Positions 11,455-24,300 of a stretch of DNA of 64,000 nt are shown here, in pieces. A program made the translations under genes and the position numbers. Source of the stretch: Symbiodinium natans. Taxonomy: Eukaryota > Sar > Dinophyceae > Suessiales > Symbiodiniaceae. The stretch's first letter is position 1. Every line of letters begins with the position of its first letter. The stretch spans positions 176,001 to 240,000 of the forward strand of contig CAJNDS010000065.1 in assembly GCA_905221605.1 (NCBI GenBank). The letters are read 5' to 3'. The notes beneath the pieces were generated by a model, which was not told where the DNA came from, made no database searches, and worked only from the letters and a program-made list of their open reading frames with translations.

Positions 11455-12275
11455 GACGACGACGATCGACGACGACGACGACGCTAAGGCCGCCTAAGGC
11501 CGCTAAGGTCTCCTGACTGACGCTCTGTTTTGCCATTGCTTCACCTTCTTAACACCTAAGTTCTGGCTGATTACCAACAAAAGTTTCGAGAAGCAAGTTT
11601 CGCGCTTCTCTGATCTGCTTTACACACACTGGATCTGTTGGGCTTAAGGGCTGAGGGGTGCGGTTACGACCATGTTTTTCTAACCATGTGTAAGGCACTG
11701 TTATCTACAGCGTTTTGCATCTTTATAGAACATGCTGCCAAAAAAGTCACGTTTCTCGAACAAGACATGCTGTCACAAGCCCTTTGCGAACATGTCTGGA
11801 ATGTTTAGCTGTTTTGCCTCTTGCTGCTGCTGTTGCTGCTGCTGCTACTTCTACTGCTGTTGCTACTGGTATTTCTTACTACTATTGTGAGTAATGCTCA
11901 ATGCTAATCTTTTGCTATGACTGCGACAATTTGAACTAGCATTATTTTTCTTGATTTTGTGATTGTATACTTGTGTTTGCAAGAACACTGTTCCTACTCC
12001 TACTCCTACAATACAAGTACTATGATGAACGACTATCCGCTGCTTGTTATCAATTTCTGATACGGATAACTAGCACCATGTCAATGATCTTTTCTGTTTC
12101 GTATTACCTTCTACGAGCACTACGTATTCTTGCCAGTACCGCACTGGCTACTAGTACCGCAACTGCTGCGGATGTTATTGCTACTACTATTACTACCGCT
12201 TCTACGTCCACCATACTCCTACTACTCCTACTTCTACTGTTGCTACCACTCGCACTAGCTTGGACCTTGCATGCT
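11455..12275. repeat. Trinucleotide-rich tract (GAC, CTG, CTA/TAC)
   Basis: A (GAC)n run sits at about 11455-11485. From 11821 to 11887, and again at 12111-12250, the DNA is made of imperfect CTG, CTA and TAC triplets. The texture matches the tract at 19600-20110. The frame 11973-12305 across it is a low-complexity Leu/Thr/Ala string and is not called as a gene. Confidence 0.75.
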
Positions 12276-12642
12276 AGACAAGTGTTCCAATACGTCAAGG
12301 TATAATCAAAGCGCTGACTGGCAAATGGTGTGCGTAGACTGTCGCACGAACCAATCCAGAGAGAAGAGCTGACAATCCTGCTACTGTAGCTTGTTGAAGG
12401 AATACCCCATCTCCGAAATCTTGGACATCTTCGGTGCAGCCTCGCAGCTGACTGGCGCCTGCCAATTGAAAGGCTGAGTCAGGGACACGAGGATGGGAAT
12501 GGCAGGCCAGCATGTGCCTTCAATGCACTTGTGCAAGATCACCCTGTCGCCTGAGGGCCTGTGAGGAGTGCATGAACGAACGTGCACACTTCCTGGGATT
12601 CTAGACTCCAACTGTCTGCAGAACAACTGTGGACTTGCCATT

Positions 12643-12837
12643 ATGGCAGCTTCGTCGACCAGCGGGCTGTTGGAGAACCTGCAAAGGAATCAGAGTAGCA
12701 TGCCAAACAGGCCCCCCCCCCCCCCCAATGTTTCCAAAACCTCACAATTTGCCAAAGCCAGAGCCGTTTGCTTTTGCAGAGTGAGTGTAGCTAGGGCCAA
12801 GCCGATAGGAGGCAGTTGCAGTGGCTCTCTCAATTAA
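12643..12837 (+). CDS. Possible N-terminal exon, Ser/Pro-rich
   Basis: From an ATG the frame reads MAASSTSGLLENLQRNQSS and then a proline run encoded by a 14-base C tract (about 12713-12726), followed by basic residues. An Ala/Ser-rich start is typical of eukaryotic N-termini, but the poly-C tract makes the frame fragile: a one-base change would alter everything downstream. No family, no partner exon. Confidence 0.2.
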   Translation: MAASSTSGLLENLQRNQSSMPNRPPPPPNVSKTSQFAKARAVCFCRVSVARAKPIGGSCSGSLN

Positions 12838-15800
12838 AATAACGCTCTGTTTCGAAGCTAAATCCGAGGCACATGATTAGAGCTTAATGTTGAAGAGATT
12901 TCTATTTCTGCCATAATCGTTCTCTACGGTTGGCTGGGTAAAAGCTGTTTCGAGTGATTTGTAGAGCGCGCGAAGCATCTTTTGCAAGCTTGTGGTCTCA
13001 GTAGTCAAGCTCCTGTCGTAGTGCCATGGAGATGCAAGGCCAAGGTTTGCTGCCGGGTTCCCGGGCGATTGAGGCGATTGAGACACACATCAGACGATTT
13101 GCCGTCAAGATGTGAGGCCTGGCTTTATCGTCCACCATGAAGACGTGCCAAGCTCAGCTCAATGTTCTAGATGGTTTCTCTTGGTTTTCACTCTATAGTC
13201 GATGGTTTGATTGTTACAGGGACCAACAGTCTGAAAGATCCATGGACAGCTACCGTAACACGAAGATCACAAGTCTGTCGCGTCAAATGAAGGAAGTACA
13301 ATGAAGCACTGTTAGGTGCCACTGACAGCTCGTGGCGGGCATGCTGTGCCTGGATACTCTGGGCACGTCCCGGGCAAGGCCTCGGATCACACATCATGCG
13401 TTGCGTAATTGTGTTATGGCCAAGTGATGCCAATGTTGAGCAACAACCTGTCGATCCAGTCTGCATCACACCTGAGCCGCAGGGCCCTGAAGAAGCCAAC
13501 ATGGGCAAACGTTTCGCTGCCGCCAACGAGCATGGTTTCCGCAGCCTCCGAGGTGCTTTGGGCATGCAGGGTTAGAGATGCCAGTGCAAAGTCAAAAGTA
13601 GGGACAAGCATTGCCAGAATTTGGGGGTCTTGGGAGCGCTATCTTTCCACCGGTGCTTGTAGCAAATGCAGCAGGAAGCGCTAGACAAGACATTGGCTTG
13701 ATTGGTTTGAGTCTCGAGACCTGGGCAAAGCCTTCACTCGCAGCTGCTCATGCCGATGCCGAGCTGACAGCAACTAGTCCTTTTTCGATGTTTCTTGATG
13801 TTGGCATGATCTGCTACTCGACCTCTACACCTGGCGCAAAATTTCACACTGCGCCGCTTGTGTTACTTTGCCAGGTCCATGAACTCAGAGCAGCCCACAT
13901 GAGAAAGAGACCCTGAAACAAAGGCATGCAACCAGAGTGGCACCAACACGGCATGCAGCAAGTGCAGAGGGTCCCCGTGGTTCTTGGAGCAGGTGTAGAT
14001 TGTTGGCAAATCAGGACATTACTGTATTTCCAAGCCTGCTTCGGGTCACTTTCCACTCTCGCTGAGTTTTCCATGTTGCTGTCCTAGTGAAAGCCCTGCA
14101 AACCACCCCTGACTCGTTGAAGATGCCCCTGGGTGCTTGGTACATATCAGATGATGATGCGTGATCGGTTGAGAGATCTTCATGGGCAGTCCCTTGAGCC
14201 TCGCGGGTGCAGGACCTTCACCCGCAACACTTATCCCTGCAAATGCTGCCAACAAATACCCTGACGTCACCGTCAATTAGATCAAACTCCAGCTTTTGGC
14301 CAACCTTGAAACACCAAATCCGGTCTTTTTTTAGAGTTTAGAATACTCGAATAGTCGAATAACAGAGCAATCGAAGAACAGGAAAATTTGAAAACATATT
14401 CATAGAAACATAGTGATGTGGGCGTGAACCGCCACAACTGCATACGTTGGGTGGGTTTTCTTAAAGCAGCAGCCAGAACCTCATGCGCCCGTTTGCTTCA
14501 ACTTAATTGAGTACTCAAATAGGATAATAGGACAATAGAGTCATAACATACTAAGATAATTGGCCACCAGAATCATAGCACAACAAAGCGATAGAATAGC
14601 AGAATGGTTTCCTGCAGCAAGTGCACCCTACTGGCCTTATGAAGTTGCTGGCTGCTGCCTCGAGTAGTAAGTGCGGCTCTTGCAACATTGTTCCTGGCTT
14701 CCATGTCCTATAATCTCAAAATCCAGAAAGCAAACAGGGAATGCTCCCAAGTGACAGGCGAAGCGACGCAAGCGCAGGCAGCGAAATGCAAGAGAGGGCC
14801 GCTGGCGTACAGCATCCAGGGAGGTTCTAGTACATTCCAGCAGTTGACGCCGCAACATGGTTGGCAAAACTCATCTCGGAAGAGTCCTGCGTTTTGATTC
14901 TGCAGGCCTCAAATCAGCGAAAGTGTCGCAATCCCCATGGTATCTCGGAAGCAGACGTGCACGTACGTCGTGGTGGCCTTTTGGTACACTCTGCCAAAAT
15001 CTCATTCTTGCGTTTTCTGCAAAGACCTATCCAACATGTACTAGTGACAAGCATGAGTCTAGACATGTGGCTGACTAGAGTGAGCTTGCACTGCTGGGTA
15101 TGGAAGAGACGAGTTCGTATGTCCACGGACAACAAGAATCCCAAGATAGACAGCCTAACTATTGTAAAACAGGCACTGCAATGAGTAGGCCAGGAGTACC
15201 CAATGAGCGGATACCTCGTGGAAGCCCTCGTTCCCGCGTCCGAGGCAACATCCCAGGTTACAGCGGTCAGAGTCTGAGAATCGCAGCGCAGTCACAATTG
15301 CCATTCGTTCGAGTAACTTATCAAAGGGTTGCACAGTTGCACATGACTTTTACTTGTGGCACATGATGCAGACATATGCAGACGGCTACTCAACACATGG
15401 GGCAAAGGTCACATCCCTGGCAAACTCGAGGACGATAAGTGCATGCATTTTTTGGACAGGTTTCAGAGAAAGGGTTGTTTGACTGGGTTGGGTGCCTTCT
15501 CACTGGAATTCACACCAAGCTGGCATGTAAAGGCACGCCTCGCATGGGATGAAGGAGAGCTGCGGTGCGACATGGCGCAATGTCAATTTGCGGCTTCACT
15601 CCGGAAGCCCGATGCCAACGCCGCGCATGGAGGCCTGACATGTTGTGTTTCAGCGTTTCTGTCTTGATTGTGGTATGGTGACTGGCTAGGCCGCTCAGGG
15701 TACAAGCCGTCATGCTGTACCAGTTTGGCCCAACCTAGAGTATGTGGTTGGCCAAGCCATGTAGGCCACGAGTGCTTGAGACACAGCCCAGCTATTGATG

Positions 15801-16675
15801 TCAAGGTGCCATTGTGCAATAGTGGTGTACAACAAAAACGGCAAGTGTGTTTTTTCAATTGACGAACCCGAAAATGTCTTAAGAACATCCCTGGTGGCAG
15901 GGGGTTCGGGGGTGGATCTGTTTTTCCCCAAAAGACTTGGCTCACCAAGAGTGGGCTGACACTGTTGCCCACACTCTGTGCCACGAGCTGGACAAGCCAC
16001 GATGTGGTCGAGGTGGTGTTAAGCCTGAAGCACACGTGCACCTGGCAATCAGCCAAGCACTAGCCGTCACCTGCCAAGCACCTTGGTTTCACGACTGGCG
16101 CTATGGCCTCGACATGAGGGAAGTTGAGGACTCGGAATCATCAGTCCAGCTGAAACTTTGGCTCAATTAGCAGCATCCAGAGGCGCCACGTCCCTTCGCT
16201 GCTTCGTAGAGAGCACGGGCGGCGTGGGCAGAACATCGTTTTGTTGACGAGTCCGGCCTCTGGGAAAAATTGCAAAGCAGTGTTTCGTAAGCCCTGGCCG
16301 CGGGAATTGAATGCTTTGAAGAATTCTTCGTGCTCGAAGTGCACTCTTCTGGCCTTTGCTCCGAAAGGTGCTGCACACCCCCCAAAGCGGCTGTAGAATG
16401 ATCGCAAGGCTGCCATCCGCAGCTTTCTCGTAGTGCAACATGAGCATCACGTTGTAGGACAGGAAGGCCTGTACGTGTGTATGTAAGCTTGCAGTTCCTG
16501 ATCCGAGGCCTAGTCTGTTCCAAGGATACAACCCAATGGAAACTCTCAAGGCAACTATCGTGCCGATGTCTTTCGTCTTTTCCGATACATCTGCGGAGGT
16601 CCGCCCGGGCGAGTGGGTCGGCATCCCAGTCCAGCACCTTCAAGCTGAAGGTATAAAAGGATGATGCCAGACGCA
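12838..16675. other. No recognisable gene
   Basis: Several 70-160-codon frames occur on both strands, for example 13188-13565 minus, 13611-13916 plus, 14861-15184 plus, 15356-15667 plus and 15583-16056 minus. None has a recognisable domain or a clear pair of splice sites. Text at 14330-14600 is AT-rich with repeated words such as aatagtcgaat and aatagga but forms no regular array. Confidence 0.3.
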
Positions 16676-16862
16676 TGTGCGTCTGTCTGCCTGTCTGTTT
16701 GTCTGTCTGTCTGTCTGTATATGGCAGATTATATATATATATATATATAAGAATGCGTATATGCATTATATATATATATACACATACATGTATGTATTTT
16801 TGAGAGGGAGAGACAGAGAGACTGACAGATGTGTGTATATATATACACACAAAGATGTGTAT
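16676..16862. repeat. Microsatellite cluster (TGTC, TA, GAGA, GTAT)
   Basis: In order: (TGTC)n at about 16680-16720, (TA)n at 16729-16750 and 16766-16780, GTAT-type repeats around 16785-16800, a GAGA-rich stretch at 16803-16825, and (TA)n with flanking GTGT/CACA at 16830-16850. The minus frame 16167-16850 ends inside this block and is not called. Confidence 0.85.
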
Positions 16863-18311
16863 ATGTGTACTTGCGGTATAATCAAGGTAGCCATGCGTCG
16901 GAGTGATTTGTGCAAAGAAGGTCAGTCAGTTCAAGCGCCTCTCACAGCTCCAGTTCTGAACTTGTCAAGGTTCCAGAAAGCCGGCACTGGCATGTCAGCC
17001 AAAGGGGGCAGTCTCATGCGATTGCAATTTTTTCAGTCTGTTTGCTGTTCGATGGCCTGGTGCGCCTTAGTTTGTTCGGGGCTGCTATCTTCTTGGCTTG
17101 TGCATCCCGGAAAGCGTGATGGCACGGTGTCACGAGGGCATGAGGGGTGGCCCGGCATCGTTTGGTGTGAAGATATGCTGCCGCATCCAACAGTAAGCAT
17201 TGCCTATCATGGTGCCCGAGACACGAGCTCCTCAGTTCATGCACTGACTAGATAGGGTCGGATCCAGATCCACATGAAGATCAAGCAAGCATGAGCAACG
17301 AGCACTCATGAGGCCAACCTCGACAGGCAGCCATTGGCATCCGAAGCGCAGGTGCAGCAAGCACAGCGTTTTGGTCAGGCATCTTTGAGAAAGGAGTGAT
17401 TGAAGCTAGACTTGTCGTGCAAAGCGGGTGTGCATCTTTCACACACGAAATTTGTTTTGCAAAATCTGTTGTGGGAGGGACGGGCGACCTTACGACCTGG
17501 CACAGGCCTGCCCTGTTTCTTCATCTGGCTGATGGCTTGACTTGTAGACATTGTAGACCTGACCTATTGACATAAGGATTCTTGCTCCAGAGTATATGAT
17601 GCCACTTGTATCATGAAGAGGAAGCCATGACTTTCTGGGAGGTAAGCAACCACAAGCATGGCATGCTTAAGCCCGTGGAATGCTGGAGCCAAACCTAAAC
17701 AGCTACTCGCAAATGAAAAGGTTCGGCCGTCAGAGCCCGGATAGTGCACATATGCCCCCACCCTTCGAACAGAGAGAGGATCATGTACCAAACTCGCTCA
17801 GAGTCCCTTTCCAACATGCCAAAGCTTTTGGGCTGTACTCTGTGTACCAGAAGGCAATACCGATGGCTTCACATGGCAGATCCGTGACCGATAGATTCCA
17901 ATGGGTCCTTGTATTGGGTTCATCCCATTGACACGGCCAACTTTCTTGTCCACTACTGGATGTGCCCGGAATATCCCGCATCTTGCAAGCGCCCCTCGCT
18001 TCTGCGCGCTTCCCCGTTCATCCTCTGGGCATCTCTGGGTTCTATCCATGTCCAGGCCATGCAGCCTCAGCCGTTCCGGGTTATGCCGGGCATGTCCCCG
18101 GCCTTTGCCTCGGAGAGTCTGCAGCACAATGGCACATCGGTTCAGCTGACCAATGCTCCAAGCACCCGTTAGTCACCGTTAGTCCTCAGCTAAGGCAAGC
18201 TTTCCGAGAACATCGTTGGCGAGCCCGGCTTGACTTGGAGGCTTCATCTTCGGCCAACGGTTTGGGAGAGCACATTGCGAAAGACTATGAAAGACTCATA
18301 AAGACTCACAT

Positions 18312-18674
18312 GTGAAGCGTGCTTACCAAGCATCGGGCGTAAACAGCTGGAGGACGGCGGAAACAGATCAGGTGCAGCACGCCTCGATCCCTGACCTGTG
18401 GTGTCTAGAGTTAGAAGCGCGCGGGTCCTTGCAAGTGGTGCGAAGGAGAAGCTTAGTCAAAAGGCTTTTGAAGGCGACACGACGTTCCTGGCGATGGACG
18501 AATCGGCAAGCAGGCTTTCGTGCTGCCAGGTGGGCCGTAGTTATTCGGATTTCTAAGCCCGAGAGGGCCCCACTTGGGCTGTTTGGTCCTGAAGTCATCA
18601 TTTTCAAGCCTCGCATACAAGTCGGAATCTTCGACCCTGCGCCCTTGAACAATACAGAGAATCGCGGCCGATAA
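18312..18674 (+). CDS. Unrecognised 120-aa reading frame (doubtful)
   Basis: A continuous frame from ATG with a basic middle (VVRRRSLVKRLLKATRRSWR) and a mixed C-terminal half. The minus strand has an almost coextensive frame (18368-18706), also protein-like, so the strand is not resolved. No domain is recognised. Confidence 0.15.
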   Translation: MKRAYQASGVNSWRTAETDQVQHASIPDLWCLELEARGSLQVVRRRSLVKRLLKATRRSWRWTNRQAGFRAARWAVVIRISKPERAPLGLFGPEVIIFKPRIQVGIFDPAPLNNTENRGR

Positions 18675-18730
18675 AAGTGTTGCATTGAAGCAGCGGTTGA
18701 TTTCAAGAACAGATCACATCAACCATCACG

Positions 18731-19066
18731 TTAACCCCCAGAGCATACGCGCAGCAAATCCTGGGTTGAGAAGCCGGATGAAGCTGGGTCGAAATATCGA
18801 AATGGACATGAAGCAAGAAGCTGCGTGGTATCTTCATCATCTCGCATGACCAGGTAGGAATGCGCATCAGGGAACGTCCACGTTGGGAAAGCGCACTTTA
18901 AGCAGCCACATCGAATCTTGGACAGGTCACTGATGTGTATTTGTGCACCGATGTCACAGTGTCTACAGTGCAGTGTCATGGAGCGTCCACATTTGGGCGA
19001 TGTGAATATACGCCAACAGATGTGAGTTAAACTCAGTCCTTGTGCGCTATGCCGCGATCTCGTCAA
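18731..19066 (-). CDS. Possible zinc-ribbon-like protein fragment
   Basis: The minus-strand frame has a tight cysteine/histidine cluster: PKCGRSMTLHCRHC, then about 18 residues later RCGCLKC. The rest reads as ordered protein (TWTFPDAHSYLVMRDDEDTT, then LLASCPFRYFDPAS). Paired CxxC-type knuckles about 20 residues apart are typical of zinc ribbons, but I cannot assign a known family. The frame begins at an ATG near 19066 and ends at TAA. The upstream part, before the cysteines, may be non-coding. It is the most protein-like minus-strand frame in the first half of the window. The cysteine spacing is what I see; the fold is inference. Confidence 0.3.
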   Translation of the reverse strand: MTRSRHSAQGLSLTHICWRIFTSPKCGRSMTLHCRHCDIGAQIHISDLSKIRCGCLKCAFPTWTFPDAHSYLVMRDDEDTTQLLASCPFRYFDPASSGFSTQDLLRVCSGG

Positions 19067-19599
19067 CGTGCATGTTGCGAACTTTTTTTTGGTCTTGTTG
19101 GCTTTACATTGACTCTTTTTCTAGTTGCGGCGCAATGAATGTATGCACAGTTGGGAATTTGATTTGTTCTTCTCAAAGCGGTACGCAGAATTGGCAACTT
19201 GAATGTTCTTCTCATGGCCTCAGCGGAACCTGCCACTTTCTACTCGACGAGCTCTAGAAGCGCATCCACGTGCTTTGCCTTGCTCGCCTGGACAGGGGGG
19301 TTCTTCAGCACGGCCTGCAAGTGGGCGAGTCGCCGGGCGCGTGCCGAACACAAAACCTCACGCCCCGTGTTTTTTCTTTGGTCGGCCGGCCGTGTCTTGA
19401 ATAAACAGAAGGCCCGCGCCAGCGAAGGAAGGGCGTTCCCACGACACTGGATTTCTGATACACGTCACATAAATGTCACATAAAGGATTACGGAAGAAAG
19501 AGCCCCTTTGAAAGTAGTGGCTTCCTGTCAACAGCCAAGGACTTCCGTAGAAAACAGGCAAAATTCAGAGACCACTACAGAACGGCAGCAACAATTGCT

Positions 19600-20110
19600 G
19601 TTCCACTACTATACTACCACCACTATTACTAGTATGTCTGCTACAGTAGTGCTACGATTATGATTCAAGTTTTATTATTCCTGGTATGCACCGGCATATT
19701 TGTCTCGGGCCGCGCCCCCCCTTCCCCAATCTAGCGCTACGCGCACTATTTCTGCCACATTTTCTCATACTGGTCTTCCTAATACTCCTATGACTACAAA
19801 TACCATTGTTACTATTGAAATTACTACACTGCTAGTACACTATTCCTACTACTAGTACCTACACTTCCAATACTAGTAGTACTGCCATTATGGCGTGTCG
19901 TTTAGCGCTATAATTATTGTTTCTACGAATACTATTCTTCGTTGTTGTTCCTATTGCTGTTTATTTCGACGACGATGTCGGCGGCGGCCTCTGCTGCTAC
20001 TGCTATGCTTGCCATCGCTAGTTTGACTAGTATTACTACTTCGATGGCTATGACTACTATGTCTGCTAATTTTGTTTTGTTCCTGCGGCTACTAGCCGAA
20101 ATATTATACT
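19600..20110. repeat. ACT/CTA trinucleotide-rich imperfect tract
   Basis: About 500 bp made largely of the triplets ACT, CTA, TAC and TGC in shifting registers, interrupted by a GGCGGCGG patch near 19980 and a GC-rich patch near 19710. It resembles the tract at 11821-12270. No frame through it is credible. Confidence 0.7.
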
Positions 20111-20225
20111 AAGAACGACATGTCTATTACGATCATCAGGATTTTTACCGTTGTCTTGGAATTGTAAATGCTTGCGCGCACCGCCTCGGCAGCCGGGCCG
20201 GCCCCAGGACAGGAAAGGAGGAAAG

Positions 20226-20337
20226 ATGGGGGGGGGTGGTGGGGGGGGGGTGGGGGGGGGGGGTGGGGGGGGGTGGGGGGGGGGGTGGGGGGGGTGGGGT
20301 GGGGGGGGGGTGGGGGGGGGTGGGGGGTGGGGGGGGT

Positions 20338-20368
<31 letters not shown>

Positions 20369-20388
20369 GGGGGGGGGTTTTTGAGGAA
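20226..20388. repeat. Long G tract with T interruptions
   Basis: About 155 bp of nearly pure G on the plus strand, broken by single T or A residues, then a further G run near 20460-20490. It has many runs of four or more G and so could form stacked G-quadruplexes. It keeps frames open on both strands as Gly/Trp/Val or Pro/Thr/His strings, which are not genes. Long homopolymers like this are also prone to length error in assemblies. Confidence 0.95.
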
Positions 20389-20747
20389 TTTCCCTGTAGG
20401 AGCCACCCAGAGGCAGGACCCTCCACGGCGTCGGTTTGCAGCTCCTCCAAGCGTTTGGGGGGGCATCCCACAGGGCGGGGGGGGGGGAAGGGTTGGGTTA
20501 GGGGGAAGGAGGGCCGATCCGGGTCTGCTTGTTCCAGACGCTTCTCGGCAGGAAGCCGAGGCGAATTTGAATGACTTGTTCAAGCCACCCTTTCGACAGG
20601 CTGCAACTGTGGCATTTGGAGCCTGTGAACAGCCAAGTCATTTGCCGCTTAATTTACAACGTTTGCTCAAGTTGCCCTATTTCGACACGCGTTACTTGTC
20701 AACGCTCGGAACCTATGACCGGTTGGAACTGCCAGTATGCATAGCGT

Positions 20748-21329
20748 TTGAAACCTGTGAATTGTGAGTTTGACAGCACCGAATTGTGCAAGGTTTCGAG
20801 CCGACCAACGGCTCAAAAGGCTGCGCACTATAGCATTGAGGAGCTTGCAGTTGAATCAAACCGCCACACTTGTGGACATGTCGTCTTAGCTGCAAAGCAC
20901 GACAATCTGGCGATTGCGGATTGTCCAAATACAAAGATCTATAGACAGGTTCTATACAAATATAGGTTTTATCATCAAAAGTCAAACGAAATACAGGCTT
21001 TTCCACGAATCTTGGCCGCAACGAAGTGCGTGACAGGGCGCTGCTTTGCCGGCCGCAAAGACGTAACACCCCAAAAAAGCACGTTTACCTGTCTCAGCAC
21101 GGCAGACTGTCAACAACGCCAGGTGCCAGATGCGCAGCGGCGAACGCCATGGCCGCAACAGCTGAGCCAACGGCTAAGTTGCACATCACTGCATAATAGA
21201 CCGAACTTGTTTCGTCTTCCAATGTCATCCAATGTCCTTCCCATCGCATGGGCTACAGGCTCGGCACCACCGCATGGCACCTGCCTCGGCAATCTCGGCA
21301 ACGTTTGCCGTGAAGCTCGCACATGCTGA
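20748..21329 (+). CDS. Unrecognised 193-aa reading frame (doubtful)
   Basis: A continuous frame from ATG with varied composition and several Cys (for example TKCVTGRCFAGRKD). No domain, signal peptide or membrane segment. Codon choice does not look clearly different from the surroundings. The length is at the upper end of chance for this much sequence, so it is kept only as a low-confidence call. Confidence 0.17.
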   Translation: MKPVNCEFDSTELCKVSSRPTAQKAAHYSIEELAVESNRHTCGHVVLAAKHDNLAIADCPNTKIYRQVLYKYRFYHQKSNEIQAFPRILAATKCVTGRCFAGRKDVTPQKSTFTCLSTADCQQRQVPDAQRRTPWPQQLSQRLSCTSLHNRPNLFRLPMSSNVLPIAWATGSAPPHGTCLGNLGNVCREARTC

Positions 21330-24300
21330 AAGGGCCAAACACACTGTCAGCTTGGCAAAATGCAGTGCGTTGTGGGCGAGACATGGCGAGACCTATGCAA
21401 TGTGAGCTTGGTCTAGTCATCAGCAGACGTCAGCAAACCATGAAGGCGGCGCACTGAAGCCCCTGGAGTCCGGAGCTTTCAGAGAAGCAGAAGCGTTGTG
21501 GGAAGCATTGCTGCATAGCGACTACGAAGTTGTCCACGAACAGCACTGGAAGCCACCCGCAAGCCAAGATACTCTGAAGTCGGACTCTGGTCATGCTGAT
21601 TCTTGTCTCCGCAGTGCTCAGGGCTGCACCGATCGTTCAAGTTGTAGTGTATATATATATATATGTACATATATGTATACACTGTACACGTTGCACCCGC
21701 AATTGGCTCAAGCGTGCTGCTACGATCTACATCAGGTCTTTTCTTGCCGGCGCCCGAGACACACGTATCTCTTACAAGACCAGAGCATGCCCCACGTGCC
21801 TGCCACGTACCAAAGTGCAGCAAATCACATATCTGCAGTCTGTCTGTTGAGGCCCTCGATGCCCTTGCGATAGGAATGGCCAAGGACCTGACAAAACAAA
21901 TGCCATGCCCAAGAGCGCTCACAAAAAGCATCAGTCTGTAGATTTCGTTCCACAACTGTTCCACACGAAGTGATCGAAAAGCACAGCAATGTGGCCTATA
22001 ATCAATGACAGAGGCAATCAGTACAAGGTGATGTGAGTCGGTTTGTTGCTGTTCGATTGCATGTCGATCGTGTCGGGAGATGAAGATCGGCCGGTGATAG
22101 AGCGCCTTACCGTCACCTGCATGCTTGTGGCGCAGCTTTCTGCAGAGACATTGCGCAGGACGTGGGCAATGCTCATGATTGCGTGTCTGTCTTTCTGCAG
22201 CGGCTGTGCGCCTTGGCTGATCTTGGCTGCCATGCCATCTCTGAGCCTCGAGAAAAGGTGGTCCAGCGCAGCGGCTTTTTGAGGCTCCACCAGCTCCGCC
22301 TCTACTGGTACGTGGCGGTTTAGCTTCAGCTGACGCAGCTAGACTAACTCCGCCCGCAATTCAAGTTCAATTGGATCTTGGGGCTCATCGCTACTCCCTT
22401 AGTTTTCGCTTGGAGTTGTTTGAATTGCCGGGAGCTAGCTTTGCAGGTTGAGAGCGCTATCTTTGGCTTGTTTTGCTTAAGTCTCGTTATGCAGTTTGCG
22501 GATGGACAACTCTTGCTTCTGCGCAGGGGCAGCTCAAGGAAGCAGCAGTCCAGCTGTGCCTGCTTTTGCCAAGCCCAAACCCACCCCCTGCGTCGGGGGA
22601 GATCATGTCTGTGCAGGGCCCCTCCCATGGCCAGCTGCAACTCCTGAGGGCAGGAGCTTGTGTTTGAGAAGATGTACTAGGCGTGCTATTTTGATTCTTT
22701 GGGTTGTGCTAGAAGTTTGGAGACGTTAGGTTTTTGACGTGGTTGCAGCGGTGCCTCGCTTGTGTTTGCTGTTTACTTCCCCCTGTGGAGGATGGGCCGT
22801 GCTTTGCACTTGTAGTCAAAAAAATAAGGGGTGTGGGGACATGTTGCAATTCCTCGATCCTCGTTTTCGAGCCAGCCAGACAGCTAGAAGTGCTGCGTCA
22901 GGAATGGTTTTTTGGGTCACGTTGCGCTTTTCAGAGACGTTGGGTCCGGTCAGATGTGTCATACGTCTTTTGAGCATCTTTTAAGCCCAACCATAGCCAC
23001 TCGGCATCCCACCCAGGCATGTTCAGGAGCGGAGCAAGTCGGACGCTTAGCAGTTCGAATGGGCTGGGTACACCCAACGAATGGCAGTGATAGTCGGAGG
23101 TTTGACACACCATGAAGGCACTGCTCAGCGCAACCAAGGCCTTAGAGAAGACTCATGGAGGACCACGCCCCTGACAGCTCCATGCAAGGCTGGGATCATC
23201 TCAAGCGGTGCTTGCAAGGGGTTGGATCTGCACATGCAACGTGAGCGAACAACCTAAGGCAGGCTCCAGCTCAGTTTTCTGAAAGGAAGCACAAGTTAGA
23301 CGCATTGCGGATGCCCTAGATCTGAGCCCTGGTGATTGTTGTGAGCAGTTCCACGGAAGGAGCCTGGCATGTGCTGTGGCGCGGCTGCAGCAAAGACTTC
23401 AACCTTTTTACTTTTTGAACATAATAACATACTGAATGCCTACCCTGAGTGCTGATGTCCATCGTGCACATGGTCCAAGTCCAGAACAAGAATTGCATTG
23501 CACAACATAAGTGGCGCCAACATGCGGTTTTTCTGACAGTGAAAAGAAAGGCTATTCTTGCCTATGCCCATGCTGCACGGCATGTCATCAACGGCAAGTT
23601 ACTTGCTGAAATTTCAGTTTTTGGCCAGTTGTTCTGTCCAGTCATTGACGGATCATTGTTGTGCTGACGAGGATGCTCATCCGGCCGTGCACAGTACTCA
23701 GGAAATTATGCGTTTGGCGCACGTGGACTATATCTGCTGCGGCGGGCTGTTCGCAGAGTCTCGGCTGCACCAAGACAGCTACAAAGTGTCGACAACCCCT
23801 TACCCACCATGGTGTTTTCCGAAAGCCCGTTATGTGCACGGCATCCCGAAGATTGTTCAGGCCTCACAGCAACCTTTAACGCTTGAAATTCACGACCAAA
23901 GATGCGAAGATTCCCTTGGCTCTGGCTTGCAATCAATTTGCAACTCGGGTGGTGAAGACTTCATAATATGGCTACTCGACAAAAGGGCTGAACCATGCTG
24001 AAACGTAAATTTTGTCTGCTTCCGGACGGCCTAAACAAATTGGTGCCGCTTACCCCGAGTACTTTCCTTGAAGCCCTGGGCCCTGATATTTTTGTCGGAT
24101 TCACGAAAGAAGCCTACTGCGTCACGATTCGCCCGACACTACATGCAAAAGCTAGCCCACGGGCTCAACGCAAAACACCGCCCCAAGACCCATGGTGTTT
24201 CTTTCTTTCGACGACTGGGCCGAGGACTGGGGTTGCTGCCTCTGTGGACGATGTGTCGTGGACAGCGAGTATAGAGATGACATCCATCGGCCGTGCAGAT

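Noticed and set aside
20104..20767. Poly-Gly/Trp and poly-Pro/His frames
   Set aside because: They are produced by the G tract.
21704..21713. TTGGCTCAAG, matching the 3' ten bases of the dinoflagellate spliced leader
   Set aside because: Ten bases are expected by chance at about this frequency in 64 kb, and the upstream bases do not match.
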